A stretch of DNA of 64,000 bases, taken from assembly GCA_973895155.1 (NCBI GenBank), contig OZ316896.1:12834001-12898000 (forward strand), given 5' to 3'. Shown in pieces: positions 1 through 13,209 of the stretch. The position numbers and the translations under genes were made by a program. Within the stretch, counting starts at the first letter, position 1; every line of letters starts with the position of its first letter. The notes below the pieces were generated by a model. It did no database searches, was not told the origin of the DNA, and saw only the letters and a list, made by a program, of their open reading frames with translations. The DNA is from Marsupella aquatica. Its lineage: Eukaryota; Marchantiophyta.

Positions 1-1993
1 TTACGTGGAAGAATGGCTATGGAGGAACCTTTCCTCATTTCAGTTGTCTTTTGCCTCCTTTTGGTCCCCTTGAAATGAAGTGTTCTGTGCAAAATTAACT
101 AAGGATCCAATGTTATAAGGACTTAGATTTCATCCACAACCTCTCTACTTTGTCACAATACATACTTTGCCACCCATTGCAAATTATTATTTATTTTGCC
201 ATCTTTTTCCACTGCTTGTTAAACCATGCCTGCCCATATAAAAGTCCCATTCCCTCTGATGAAATCTGACATGATGTTGACCATTCCATCATTCTAAGTT
301 AACCAGAATTACTTTGCTTACCAGCAATGAAAACAGGTCGCAACCTAGTAGTTAAGCTTAAAAGACTGGCAAAATATGTAACTTGCAAAAAAGAATGGCA
401 CTGTTACGACATGTCAATTTTCAAGTAAAGGCAGGGTTAATAGAAACTCCCGAATGAAGACCTAAGAAGACGAGTGGCATGATCGTATTTCTTCCAGAAA
501 GTTGCATTTGTTATCAGAGAAGTTAGGATCAATTTCAATATTACCACTCACACCACCTCTCGATATCTACTGATGAAACTGTTTTCGTTTTGAACGTTTA
601 TCACATTCGATCACAAGAGACTGTTTGGAAAAGCTAGAAAGACCCAACAAGGTCATGGTAAACTTATCATCCTGCTCATAAACAAATAAAAGAAAATTGA
701 TCTTTACTCATAGGAGAAATTGAACCCTTGCCAATCCTAATGGCCTCAACCAAGTCAGTGGCATGTCTATTAATGAGTCCTCTCATACTTGCGTTACTCA
801 TGAGCGTGCTAAATCTTGGCTGGAAATACAAAATGTTCATCTCGTTTCTGGTAGTTTGGTGTATAAGCTCAACCTTGATCAAAAACGAGGCATCAAGGAG
901 ATCGAAGCAAGTCGACGATGAATAAGCCGTCAATATTCTTCCAGGTGAAGACAAATGCCATTAAACGTAAGTCCAGTGAGGAAGTTTCTCACTAATTTTC
1001 CTCTTCAATTCATCTGAGACGTAAACTTACTGATGCATCTCATCCATGCCCTAATGGTGTTGGCTATATCACCCGAGGTTCAACTCTTGTGACTTGTAAC
1101 GAGTGACAACATTTGATTCCAGTGTCATGTTTTCTTTGATTGACCAATGAAATCCAGCTAGATTTCTTGCCACGCAACGCTAGGAACATACTACTCTGCT
1201 GGCGAGTAGCGCAACAAAATAATACCTAGTTAAGGGGGATGATTGCCAACTTGTCCTTCAGTTGGAAAGTTTTCCCCCACCTGATGAGGAACTAAAATAA
1301 GACCATGGTTCAGCGCTAAAGTGTATTCTCTTGCCTGTCCATACGAACACTTGAAATGGATGAACAGAATTTGCACATGGCATTGCGAATCAAACGTTTC
1401 ACCACATCCCAATTCTTACTTCGGTCAATGACTGCTTAATTCCTTAGAAATTACTAGGGATATACGGGACCAAAAGCACAGCCATTGATGCAATTAGGAA
1501 AGTGAAATTGACTGTGATGGACGAATTGAGTTTCCTCGAAAGTATTTCCTAGAAATTTGAATCCATTTGTGATGTTGATTACAGCTGATCACTGGCCTGC
1601 AGGAGCAGATGCGTTACAATCTAACTAAATTGTCCTTCCACAACGCTCTAGAGGTTGCAAGACTTTTCTACGATTTTCTTTGGCTTTATGACAAATGTCA
1701 TAGATGCTTAATATAAGCTTCGCAAGACATTCTGACAGAGAAGGGTTTGGAAACAGAGCAACCTTGACTTAATTATCGTTGAAATCGTCTGATATAAGCC
1801 AGCAGTCAAGAAAAATGCTCCGACATCAAAAGTGAAAAAGAAACACATTTTCACAAGGGTTTTGCAGGCAAGACATGATTATGAAAATGTCACGGCACGA
1901 AAAAGACAGCTAGCCATAAGCTGAAGAGTGTGATATCTAGTTTATTATCTTTGGTGACTGTCAAGAGCTTCGACATTTCGCAGATCATCGAGG
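1..1993. other. Upstream intergenic stretch, no gene seen
   Basis: AT-rich sequence with only short, uninformative open frames on both strands. I see no transposon termini, tRNA or convincing exon. It presumably holds the promoter and 5' leader of the gene whose first recognised coding exon starts at 1994, but no TATA element can be assigned with confidence. Confidence 0.5.
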
Positions 1994-4900
1994 ATGGGAA
2001 AATTTGTGACAAACGTGTTACTCAATAAGTTCCGCCATCCCATTTCTAAGGATCCACAACCTGGGCCACCAATATTTGTGGATGTTAAGGACAAGGTAAG
2101 AATACTTTAGAGGATAAGAGGTGAAACATAATCGCCAAGCCAACCTAGATCCCCGTGTTCATCTCTGCTAAATGATTTTTTGTAGGAATCTGTGAACCCT
2201 GGTGAGATTTGATAATGTATGAGTTCATTCATGATTAGCTTCAGAGTCCATTGTCACACAAATGACCTGGACACTACCACAGAAATTTGAATTGAAACTT
2301 TCAGTCCACTCTTACGTCAAATTCATTGATAACTGGAGACTCTTCTACCTCAATTCACATACAAGAAATACATCGTGACGAAAATTGTCACAAAAGGAGA
2401 CACGGACGATTGTCAAACAAAGGAGACACGGACATTTTTTGTGACGGAAATTGAGTTAAAACTAAGGTTTTGTCAGCAAGTAGCAAGAATGAAAGTGAAT
2501 TGTGACATTCATGTTCCACAATCTCTTCGCCTACAGTTACACTCATGTTTTTATGGCGCAATCGGAGTGGGATCAATTTGTACTATTCAAATCTCGTGCA
2601 GGATTTGCCGTATGATGGACAATGTAAACGTGCCACGCCATCGATCTTTGATCATCCCTTGGGGCTCAAACAAGAGGGAGCCCTCCTGATGGCCATACTA
2701 ACCGGTGTGCAAGGGAGTGCCCTAGAAAAGGTCACCAAGGGGGCGATCGACCTCTACTATGCAAAGGCTGGTGATGGAGAAACCACTCTAGACCCGTCTG
2801 TAAGCCTTGAAGGTGTCAAAGAGAAGAAGAAGAAGTTGAACAAGGTTGATGCCCTCAAGCACCTACTATTTGGCGGTGCCTTGAGTACATCGAGCAAGAA
2901 AAGGAGGAGTAGGGTGAGTCCCCATCAGCCTCATCCACCCCGACAACCTCAAATCGCACTTGCGGATGCTGCCATTGATACCGCTGATCTAGAAGAATTA
3001 ACAGGCGAAGAGGGTGCTTCAGAAAGTATCCAGTTGCTGGCCGACATTGCCAATGAGGAAGAGGCGTACAAAAAAAGTCTGGAACTAGATGCCACTCTTG
3101 GATCGGCCATCCCTCTGGACGAATACTTGAAGTTGGTGAAAAGATCCACAGGCCGAATTGGATATCGCACCCAACTCTTGGATGAGCTTGCTCTCGGGGA
3201 AGATATTGACATGTGGGTGAAGGAGTCGGAATTTCCTCCCATACCTCCACCTCCAACTGAAAAGTCGAAGGAGAGCAAGGCTGTAGATCCTGAAAAGTCT
3301 AAGGAGACCAAGTCTGGAGATCCTGGAGCTAAGCCATCTCCAGAGTATAAGGGTGCTATGCGTGCAACAAGCCTTGTTGTGAAGAAAGCACGACGTTTGG
3401 TGCGTGACTTAACTCTAACTCCAAATACCATAAAACTTACAATCTCAACATTTGCTTTCCGAAAGAACCACCGTGACTCACTATAGTGTAGTGAATAAGA
3501 ACGTTTTCTTGACTTGACATCAAATCTATCTATTTCTCCGTGTATGAGAATTGAAATTGTGTTATATTAGGACACTGCTCTTGTTTGCACTATTTCTGTT
3601 GTGAAATTTCCAATCTCGAAAAGAACATAGCATTAACAGTCCACTTTTCCTACAAGGGCATGTAACCACCAAGAATAAGAGAGGCAGAGGAGCCCCATCT
3701 TAAGTTTTTGCTGTAAGCACAAACAAATTCAAAGAAAAACGGCAAAAAACAACAGCAAATTCATCACTAACAATTTGCAGCGTGATCTTAGAAATTATCA
3801 CCGAACAGAATGTATAAAATCTCACAGTAGTTGTCCTATCGCGAATTACAATTTAGTCCGCTATCCCCAAATCAGTCAACAATACAAAGCTAGACAAGAA
3901 AACCTGCGACGTCGCGCTCGTTTGCATCAAGCAACAAACATATCTCCGCCTGATTGCTACTTCAATGTTCAACAATAGCATGCCCCAGCCGTGCTTGTCC
4001 AGCAAGCAAATGAAGACCGAAGAAATCAAAATTGTTCTGTATTCACTTCAGTGGCTTCGTTGTAGTAAGCACTACCTGGATTTTGGTCAAAGCCCACCAT
4101 CCATGAGAAACAGTAATCAACGACTGAACCTTTCATCTCCCATTGAGCCAAGAGTAGCCGAGAATTTTTACATTGGCATTTGCAATTCATAACACGCTTG
4201 ATTGGTAAGTAGATCTAGAAGTCAACCACTGTTTTCTTGATGCCAGTCTTGTGACCTTTCTTTCTTTCTGCTTGATGGGCAGAGCTCCTATCATCACATG
4301 GGAAATTGGAAAATGATGATGAAGGCAATATTTACGAGTTTGTGGCTCATGTTATCTGCCAGGCTGGGCTGATGCACATCGAGCAACAAAACCATGACTT
4401 GAAGGATGTTTGTGACTGGCTTCAACACCTTGGTAAAAGACAGTCACAGACTAATGTGCATATGCCAATGTAAAAATTCTTTAAAGCTCATATCATAGAA
4501 CAAGTTTCTATTTTAAATTGAATTGTAAGAGGTGAGCAACAAGGTCTTCACCTAGAAAACTTCAGGAACTTCCCGTAGTGTTTTTCTATCATGTGAAAAA
4601 TTAAAACCTTGGTCACAAACCTTCCCAATTGAAGTACTAGGACCATGTGACATGTAAAACCTTACCCAAGAGCCAAATGTGTTGTTGAGTGATGCATGCG
4701 TATTGTGACCTGTTGAGCCTCCGACCCATTATCCTCCGAACAATGTTCATAACAGAGCAGAGAATGTGTTTGATGAGCTTTGCTGCAAATTAAGGCAGGC
4801 TCAATTTCCAACATATGCAGGAACCGTGTCCATATGTCATCCTGCGAAGCTTGGTGGCCCTCCTACAACTCAGCCACACGAAGGCACTCCTGGTGGTGTT

Positions 4901-7900
4901 GTGGGACAACAGGGAGACTGGAGGTTGCCTACATCTCCAGCAGCAGCTCTCCTCATGGCTCAAGAAGATCTAAGGCAACGGCTGGCACAACTTTATGATG
5001 AGAAGGTTTGAAACTTGTCACGTGTAACCTTCAATCCTCGTAAATCCACTTAAGCTGCCCACTAGTATGCAGCAGCAACTTAATTACGAAGCCATTCAAT
5101 TATTCAAAGCTTGTAATCCCACCTGTAATGCGACGTCACTACTAGTTATATGTTGGTAGGGTTTAAGTTGTGAGAGAGAAGAAAAGACCATCCAGATAGG
5201 CAAAATTGAGTGGTTCAGTTTGAGTTGAGTAATACACAACAGCCTCCCTGAATGTGTCCAGTGTTACTGTTTTTGAAGAATCTGATGGAGACTCGAAAAG
5301 ATCAATTGGATGCTGCAAAAAGGCTTGTTGGAAAAACTCTTGGACCTGGTGGGATTGAGGAGGTACTTAAGGGCTACACAGTTTTCTCTTGCAATTGATT
5401 TTGTGAGTTTTCTCTTGCAATTGATTTTGTGAGTCCCGGAAGGATTCCAGAGCCAAAATATGACTCCTACATATTTAATCTGGGAGAATCTGATTATCGT
5501 AACATGTAACCAATTTGACGTTGGACATAATAATTATATCTGAAATTTCTTTTGGCAGAACTAAACATGTTCTCCGGAGTCAACTAGATAGACAGAGAGA
5601 TAGTTCTTTCAAAATGCTCATACAGTAATTGCTGACATCTGTGTGATTTCTACTGTTTCTGACTTCAGATGCTAAGAATCTCTGGATATCTTCGTGGATT
5701 ACAAGATCTGGTTTGTGCTTGAAAACCTCATGAACCATTACACTCTAGCTTGCTCAGCTGGCCAAGCTGATCACTTAAGTCAGAAAGCCATACATTGTCA
5801 TGAATATTGTGACCCGTTCAGTAATGCAGTGCTTATTGTGACCCGTTGAGATGAAAAGATGAAAATATATAAGCATCTTACTGAATAAGCATGCATTATG
5901 ACTGACCCGTTAAGATGAAAAGATACACGGTGACTATAGCTGCAAATTCCAAGTTTTACAATAAGCAAATATTAGTAACATCTGAGTCTTTAAACCTCAT
6001 TAGTTATTAGTCACTAATATCCTCTATCAGTTGTTGTACCCAATTCTTGTTCAATCTCGGAGGCCTCTCTGAGATTGAATAAAAGGCATGCGCAATGTCA
6101 GCTGCTTTGCCAACATTGGAAAAAAATATGGCACAATTGTACGGATTTTGTACAGAAGCTCAAAATCCTCTGCCGATAATCACACATCAAAATGTGAAAA
6201 TATATGGTGTGAACTCGCTGATTTAAAGAAAATAACAATATTTATCATGGCATGGAGTGATGTCATACACCATATACGTCATATTTTGATCTGCACTTGC
6301 CAAAATCCACTGGGAATGGTATGAAATTTCTGTACAGCCAGTCTTTCAGACTCGGTTAGGAATGTTGGAGAGGTCTACAAGCTTGGGAAACCTTGACTCC
6401 TCTTAGAGATCCTCTCTGAAATCCGACCCACTATCAAGACAAAGAAAAATGCTTCATCTCATAGAGCCTCCCTATGACAGGACGGACAGTATATTGACTG
6501 AGTGAAGGAAGAGCCGTCTTTTTCTGGAATGATGATGGGCTCTCCAAGATTAATAATTACAAGTCACTGATACTAGTTACATTTCAAAGATAACTACAGT
6601 AATGATATTGTCACACAAACATAACCTCATGACCCTGCTTCCCCAAAAGTTCCAAGGAACACTATTTTGCTTATTATGAGAGCCTGTAGAGGATTCTAGT
6701 TTAATTATTTTCAGCATAAGTTGTACATAGACTTGCATGGTCCTGAGTTCATGTTGTTGTGTTACTTGCAAATATGTTTCCTCAGAAAAACATGCACCGC
6801 TTCGAAAGGTTCAAACTAGGTGTTCCTGAGCCAATAGGTCATACTACTCAAATGCCATCCTTCAGATTTCCACAACAAAACATAACTATTTCTCACTCTT
6901 TTCTGTTCTTTGGCAGGAGGAAGGATATGAAATATTAGGTGGAAGGATTGCTGACAATCTTGACGACGCAGACAAACTTGTTAGTACAAACTTTTCATAA
7001 CTAAGACCTGACTTTATGACATTAGTAGCTAGTTTGGTTTAGTGTGTTTCTTGTCTCCATAGTGAAAAGTTGTCGCGCTCAATAAAGGGTTGAGTTTTGT
7101 GTGTATGGTTCATGCCACGGTGCATGTAAAATATTATAATCACTACAAAGATACTAATTTATGGAAGCAGCTAAACAAATGCTACTTAAATAGAAAAATA
7201 ATGAAAAATAAGTTAAAGTTGCAGTTGCTACAAACTCTAGATATGTATACACTTTCAGAGCATTCATAATTATCAACAAGTCTTCAAAATTCATTGCTTC
7301 AGGGATACTGTCTAACTCTACTTAGGTTGTCTTTGTGATCTCATGTAGGATAAGCGTTACAGAAAACTGAATGAAAAAGGCAAGCAATTTGACTCAATCC
7401 AAATTGGTTGCATTGGCATTCTTGTTCTATCCGGTTTAGTATGCCTAATACGTTGACCCAAATATAGATCTTGCAAGTTGATTACCTATCTAGCCATGAT
7501 GCATGTTCAAGTCCAATACCACAAGCTTTCAGTACTAATGCACTAAAAGATGGTCCAGAGGGTATAAGGCTGCAAAAGAGCTTAGTCCTGCTTTTAGTAC
7601 AGGAGAGTAAAAACAGGAGAGTAAAACTGATCAAACAAAAAATATTCTAACTAGTAAAGCAGTTTGCACCTGGAGCCTAGAGTGAAACCTCTAGGCCGTG
7701 ACTCTGGGGTGAGGAAGCATGGGAAGGGAGGGGGACTACTGAGGAGTGACTCTGTGGAGAGGTTCATTCAAACATTATGAACACGGTGAAAGATCATGGT
7801 TAGTCAGGCTATAGATCTTTAGAAGAGAGAAATAATCTAATGGTAAGAGTAACTGAAAAGCCACAAGAAAATCCTGATGAAAACTTGTTCCATTTCTTCA

Positions 7901-10900
7901 CTGGGAAGTCTTAATAAGAGAATCTGCAGAACGACATTATCAATAACAGTTCTCTGAGTTCATCCTGATTTTTCCTTCTGTGGTAAAGCAATATATACAT
8001 AATGCATTCACAGTTTGGATATTTAAGTGACTCAAGCCTCTTGAGCTGCATATGTGCAGCAAGAGAGCAGGAAGAAGAGAAATCTCAAAAAGGGAAGAAA
8101 GGGGGTAAAGGCAAGAAAGTTGCAACTTCTGGGAAATCAAAAAAAGACCAAAGTGGTGATGAAGCTGACGTAGATGAGGATGTTCAAAGCAAGGGACGGG
8201 GGAGAAAATCTAGAAAACGTAGAAAGAAGACAGGAAAATATGAAAATTTGGAGGATGATGTGCTTGTTGGTGCAAGTGAAAGTGATGAAACTGAAGGTGG
8301 AAGTAGAAAGGGGAAAGTATCAACCCCAGCGAAGACAGCATCAAGCCACGGTAGTGACACTGAAGAGGACGAACGCAAGGTTGGTACTTCTAAGCAAGCA
8401 GAGGCTGATAGAGACAGTGGAGGCAAGGACAGAAAACGGGCCAAAGTTAAAGAAACAACAGGTGAGGATGCTGAAGGTGACGAGAGAGCTGAATCAAATC
8501 AGGCCGGCACAGGAGAGCCTGGAGTGAGTGGAACCACCAAAGTTGTTAAAAGCAAAGGAAACCGTTCCACAGTTGAACAGAAGGCTCTACCCTCAACTCA
8601 ACCAGCTGATCCAACACATGGACAGTTGCCTTCAAGTGATGGCCATAGTGGTGATAGTAATATGGCAGTCGCAAATGTTGCTGGACCAAGCGGGGGTTCA
8701 CTTGATGGTGCAGATGTCAAAGCAGCAGTGAGTGGGGATTTGAATTCACAAGATCCTACAAGGCTTAATAGACAAGATGCAAGAACAGAAGCTAAAGGGA
8801 GTCAAACTCTTGTAACTCGACAGAAAGACTTTGATCATGATACCCAAGAGGACTTTGAGATTGTCACTGATGTTAATATTCGTAAACATGCAATTGTCTC
8901 ACAAGATGAAGCCATCCAAACTGACGATGCAATCCTTTTCTCATTGGTGTGTTCTCCTTTACTTTGTTCAGTCCTGCTTCCAATTTGAAACCTTGTGTGA
9001 AGCAAAAATATAATGACTTTAGAATGAAGTGGTAGACTTTCAAATTGGCGTAACTACCCTGGGGGAATAAAAACCATTACAACCACACGTGACACAAAAC
9101 ACTCATCTTACACCATTTTGAATATATAGCATAGCCTGAAGTAAAATAAGGGGTTTCCAGCACAAAGTACAGAACATTCTTACTTTACACCTTTTATAAA
9201 TACAATAAGCGGGACAATAAGTTATGAAAAACTTAATGGGAATAGTGCTAGGATATTTTAGTTAGGTCAAGATTGCAGGTGGTATCGAACAACTATACAC
9301 TAACTTAGTCCTCAGTGCATACCTGTATGTCAATTTTTTGGGCAAGTAACTACATGTTGACATTGAGTTTGTGCAACTGTCAATTATTAGCTTATGTTGA
9401 TAAGCCCATTTAATTGCTCAAACTTTATTTTTGTGTGAATGTGAACCCTCAAGATGCTCACCCAAAGTATAGAGTCTTTCAAAAATCTTATTCTTATTGT
9501 GATGATATTGGTAACAGATGGAAAGTATGATGCAAGAGATGCCCAACGATGAGCACTCATCTGGTATGGAAGACGAAGCAAGTGAATTGAAAAGGTTACG
9601 AAGAGATGTGGTAATTATCATTCTTTACAGTAAACTCATGTTACTGAGTCTAGTTCTCTAATCTTGACTTCACTCAAATACATACTTAGGATCATGATGG
9701 TTTTAACTTTCTATTGAAACACATATATCTGTCAATTTTTTTTACTAGTCAAAATATTATGGTATTCCCCATAATTAGATTTATGCAAGAATTAGTGTAA
9801 CTAACAATAATTTTGGTATGTGAATTGATTCTGAGTCCAAGTAACACTTTTTTCAGAATATTTTTTCCACTTTGCTTAAATTGCTAGTAAAAATGGGCAA
9901 CCTTGAGACCAAAGTTCACTAAGTCCTTGTGAACTTTTCAAAATAGATTTTTTCCCTCCATTTTTCCAAGTCTCTAACTTGAAACCACTGTAACACTAAT
10001 TCATCCATGCAAAAACTATGTCATGACAAAATTAGTATGACAACACTAATTCACAAGCAAAACATGAAAATTGGTATCTTGAAGTAGTGTGAGTAACACT
10101 CATTAAGATGAACCGTGTAGTCAATTTTGAAAAAACAAATCCAACAATGTTATTCAAGGGTTGATTACCAGATTGTAAGTGGACCCCCAAGTGCATGGCA
10201 TGAAAAAGACATAAATCTCCTTCCTTTACATGTACCCTGCTATGCTGTGCAGAGATCAAGTTTTCTTAAATATTTTGATCTCCGGTGCTATGGTATCACT
10301 TAAATAAATAGGCCCTAAAAGGATCATGTGTGGATACTGTAGATAAAAATGCCTTGTCTTGTGGCCAGGGCTGAAAAATGCCACATTTTGGGTTTTTACT
10401 TCATTAGTACTTACACATTAGCACCTCAATGACCTCAGTCAAAAACACCCAAGCATGACATTTTAGAACTAAGATATTTGTGACACAGTTGAATTAGTCA
10501 GAGTATATTGTACTTTTTTATTAAATGTGTCGTTTGATCATGCTTGTCTTCTCACAATGCGAACTATTTAGCGTTGACCTTTTGGGACCAGAGAGACATA
10601 AGTGGTAAGTCGTAATATGTGTTGAACTACTTTTAGACTCAGGAGGACTGTTTTATTGTGAGATAACTGATTAAAAAATCATAAGTTTCTCCCTAGAAAC
10701 TAACCATTTGTGAACCACCTCTTGCAATCTGCAGAAAAAGGCAAATATGCAACTCAGGTTTTGGAGATCTAGGAACTGGGTGGAGAGACACTCTCGCCTC
10801 TCTCCAGCTGGAAAAAGTGTACATCCAATTGTAGATTCACCTAGTGAAGCTGGATTTTCCTTTTACTTTAACGCTGTGAAAGCTCCCACTGCTGTGACAC

Positions 10901-11274
10901 ATCCACTTTCATATCCACCAACAACCACCCATACAAGTGGTTCTACTAGTAGAGGAGATCATGCAATAACCCCCATAAGAACAAGAGAGCCTCATGTGGA
11001 GACTCTCCGACCCCCTCAAGTTCTGAATGCCAAATTAATGTTAAGTGCACCTCCTCCTCCTGCGCATACAAGGCCACCTCGGACATCAAGAAGAACTTCA
11101 TCTGAACTCCAATCACTTTCAGCAGGAAGTGGCTTGGTGATATTTGGAAGATCCTCAACCCTCATCCCAGCTCATCCTGATTCCCATACTGCTGTTGCCA
11201 ATCTACCGACTCATGAAAAGAGGGCAAGCAGGTTGTCCCCACGATTGTCTGGAGTGCAGTATCAGAAAGCATAG
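1994..11274 (+). CDS. Eleven-exon gene for an unrecognised ~1,004-residue, charged, partly disordered protein
   Basis: Function unknown; I do not recognise a family. Exons read from GT-AG signals and compatible phases: 1994-2095, 2602-about 3352, 4283-4432, 4761-5005, 5279-5362, 5669-5710, 6917-6979, 7349-7406 (or 7433), 8060-8946, 9518-9610, 10735-11274 with stop TAG. Exon 2 codes for a Lys-rich run (KEKKKK), then two 11-residue repeats (EKSKESKAVDP, EKSKETKSGDP). Exons 3-8 are short and helical, rich in charged residues. Exon 9 (about 295 residues) is Lys/Glu/Ser/Asp-rich and contains a basic cluster GRGRKSRKRRKKTGK near residue 550, a possible nuclear signal. The last exon is Pro/Ser/Thr-rich. 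The start ATG at 1994 follows a possible acceptor CAG at 1981-1983, so an upstream exon is possible. The exon 2 donor is the least certain: GTGCTA at 3353 fits the phase, but other phase-1 sites exist downstream. An unassigned open stretch at 3778-3975 could be a further exon. Confidence 0.68.
3353..4282 (+). other. Intron 2 of the eleven-exon gene (probable)
   Basis: Lies between the probable donor at 3353 and the acceptor CAG at 4280-4282. An open stretch at 3778-3975 preceded by TTTGCAG could be a skipped or alternative exon, but its translation is not persuasive. Nothing else is seen. Confidence 0.4.
5711..6916 (+). other. Intron 6 of the eleven-exon gene
   Basis: About 1.2 kb of AT-rich intron between the 42-bp exon at 5669-5710 and the 63-bp exon at 6917-6979, bounded by GTTTGT and TTGGCAG. 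No repeat termini or coding stretches are apparent. Confidence 0.5.
9611..10734 (+). other. Last intron of the eleven-exon gene
   Basis: About 1.1 kb, AT-rich, from GTAATT at 9611 to the CTGCAG acceptor ending at 10734. It joins a phase-0 exon to the 180-codon terminal exon. No inserted element is recognised. Confidence 0.5.
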
Positions 11275-11877
11275 TGTTGTAAAAGTAAACATGGCATCCA
11301 CAGTTAGGGTAATTCCTCAACTGAGCCATTGATAGAATTATTTTAGACCATCATTTGAATTGTAATTAACATGTAGCAATTACCCTAGGACGGCCCCATA
11401 ATTAATTATATGCTATTGTGCTTTCAGAGTTTACTATCTGACAGTATACTTACTTAATCTGGATTCTTTACCATTAACCACAAATTTTTCAAAGAACACA
11501 TATTCCCGCACATATTAAGTGAGCAATTTTGCCAGTCACTCTACTCCCAATTTGTTAGCAACATTTGGGTAAGACACTAAGTAGGTTCAAACAAGTGGGT
11601 TGAGAGCAAAAGAGAACTGAAGTGAAAGCCCATCATTCCAGGCCAGGTACTTCAAGTTATTTTGCCACGCGTCAATTGCCAGGTCAAGAAAAAGGCTACA
11701 CCAACAGACAAAATTACAAGTCTAGTACACAAATGTAATTCCTGTTACTTAGGAAGAAAGGTCATCCATGTGTAACCTTTTCTACTAGCTCCTACCATTT
11801 CCATAACCCTGTCCCTGGAAAGTCTTACCTTGTAATTTTTTTTCCGGACAGGTATATATTACGTGTGACAAAGATCT
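11275..11877. other. 3' flank of the eleven-exon gene
   Basis: AT-rich sequence after the stop, likely 3' UTR then intergenic DNA. No coding signal or repeat terminus is seen. Confidence 0.4.
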
Positions 11878-12003
11878 GTTTGGGCTGGGGTTCTAGTCTG
11901 AAACCTGCTCCCATAAAGCTCGGAAAAATTTCCCGACTGCCGACGGTCAGCATTTCCTCACTTTCTAGTCACAGAGTTACAGGCTAGTAACCCCAGACCA
12001 AAC
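11878..12003. repeat. 126-bp foldback (MITE-like) element
   Basis: The left end GTTTGGGCTGGGGTTCTAGT (11878 on) is answered in inverted orientation by the right end at about 11980-12003, whose reverse complement begins GTTTGGTCTGGGGTTACTAG. The arms differ at a few positions. A related arm occurs inverted near 32,791-32,817, so the sequence is dispersed. No clean target duplication is visible, so the superfamily is not assigned. Confidence 0.5.
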
Positions 12004-12214
12004 CATCATTACCCTATATGTATTGGAAGGCAACACATTAAGTTGTGCTAGGAGTAACTGAGCTATATGTGGTAATGTATGGCACTTGCCAAGTAATCAG
12101 TTTGACTTATCAGCTCTACCCAAGGAACTTAAAATAATCTGCCCTGATGTATTTGCTGTCAATTTCAACTTTGTGACTGTCAAATCTCATTGCGCCATGT
12201 AGTCAACAACCTGG

Positions 12215-12400
12215 ATGCATTGGCCGGTCTTTAGGAGTTTGCTGCTTCGACTGTAGTCTCTAAATGTCTTGTTTAGTTGCCTCCTCTTGAGGCCCAGTTT
12301 CTTTCTGGGTGCCGGCCTTTCCATTTTTAGCTCTTTTGACCTTTGGTCCTCTGGGGTGGTACGAGAGGCACCAGGCCAAGTCCTTGAAGAGGGAAAGCCC
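12215..12400 (+). repeat. Dispersed LINE-like 3' fragment
   Basis: Contains GGCCGGTCTTTAGGAGT followed by TTGTTTAGTTGCCTCCT and a Gly/Val-style T/G-rich tail. Closely similar sequence recurs in the same orientation at about 55,470-55,620, showing a dispersed family. The T-rich, G-poor style matches 3' untranslated ends of plant LINEs. No reverse transcriptase is attached here, so the class is inferred. Confidence 0.45.
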
Positions 12401-12611
12401 AAAGCCTTAGGCAGAGAGGAATATCTCTAAAGTGGCTCTTAATAAACGGCAAACCTGAGTCAAAGAAGAATTGAAATATAACTTGTCTAACCTGGTGGTC
12501 TAATCATGCCCAAGAAACACTAGAGTCAATCAAAAACTATAGCAAGCACCCCCCTTGTTTTACTCAAGCCTCCCTCCCTCTACCAGCACCATTTTGCCTC
12601 GTAGGTGATTT

Positions 12612-13191
12612 AAAAGAGAGAAGATTTTTTTAATATATTTTTTAAATGCGGAAAAACTTTATTCAAAGGAAAAGACCAATACAACAGAGACCCGTTGGGG
12701 GAGGAGACAGGAGGGGAAGAACGAACCAAAGAAACTAAGGTGGCTAAAGCAGGAGCACACCAAGAGCGAGGAGAGACCCAGGAACCACCCCACCAAATGC
12801 CTAAAGGAAGGAGGCGTGCACCGACAAGGGGATGGGGGGGAGGGAGAGGGGGGGGGCAATCAGAAACCGTCATGAGAGCCAAACAACTCATGGGAAGGAG
12901 ATAAACCATCAGCACCAAACAAGCCTGTACCCAGCCAGATCCATATCGAGGAACCGTCCCATTCTTTTCCGCTGGCTGCCAAAAACCACGGGTGCCTGAG
13001 CATGATCGCCTCACCACCAAATGCCGTCCCGATCCATAGGAGCCAAGTCCCCAAGAAGGTCAATCCCGGACCTATGAACCAAGATGAATATGTTGGGTCC
13101 AACACGTCCAGAATACGAAGTGAAAGAAAACATCCAGATAACTCTGCCAAATATCCCAACAAAAAAAACCCAATAAAAAAGAGAGAAGATT
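12612..13191 (-). mobile_element. 5'-truncated LINE (antisense) with 15-bp target-site duplication
   Basis: A 550-bp insertion (12627-13176) lies between two copies of AAAAGAGAGAAGATT (12612-12626 and 13177-13191). Read on the minus strand it ends with an AATAAAG-type signal near 12,660 and an A-rich tail (the T-run at 12627). Long target duplications with a 3' poly(A) are diagnostic of target-primed reverse transcription. The body looks like 3' UTR, with a long G-run on the plus strand at about 12,832-12,858. The open frames in it are incidental. Confidence 0.7.
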
Positions 13192-13209
13192 CTTTTGATG
13201 AGAAGGAAA

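Noticed and set aside
12610-13162. Overlapping 100-136-codon minus-strand ORFs
   Set aside because: They lie inside the 3' untranslated part of a TSD-flanked LINE copy and reflect its T/G-rich bias.
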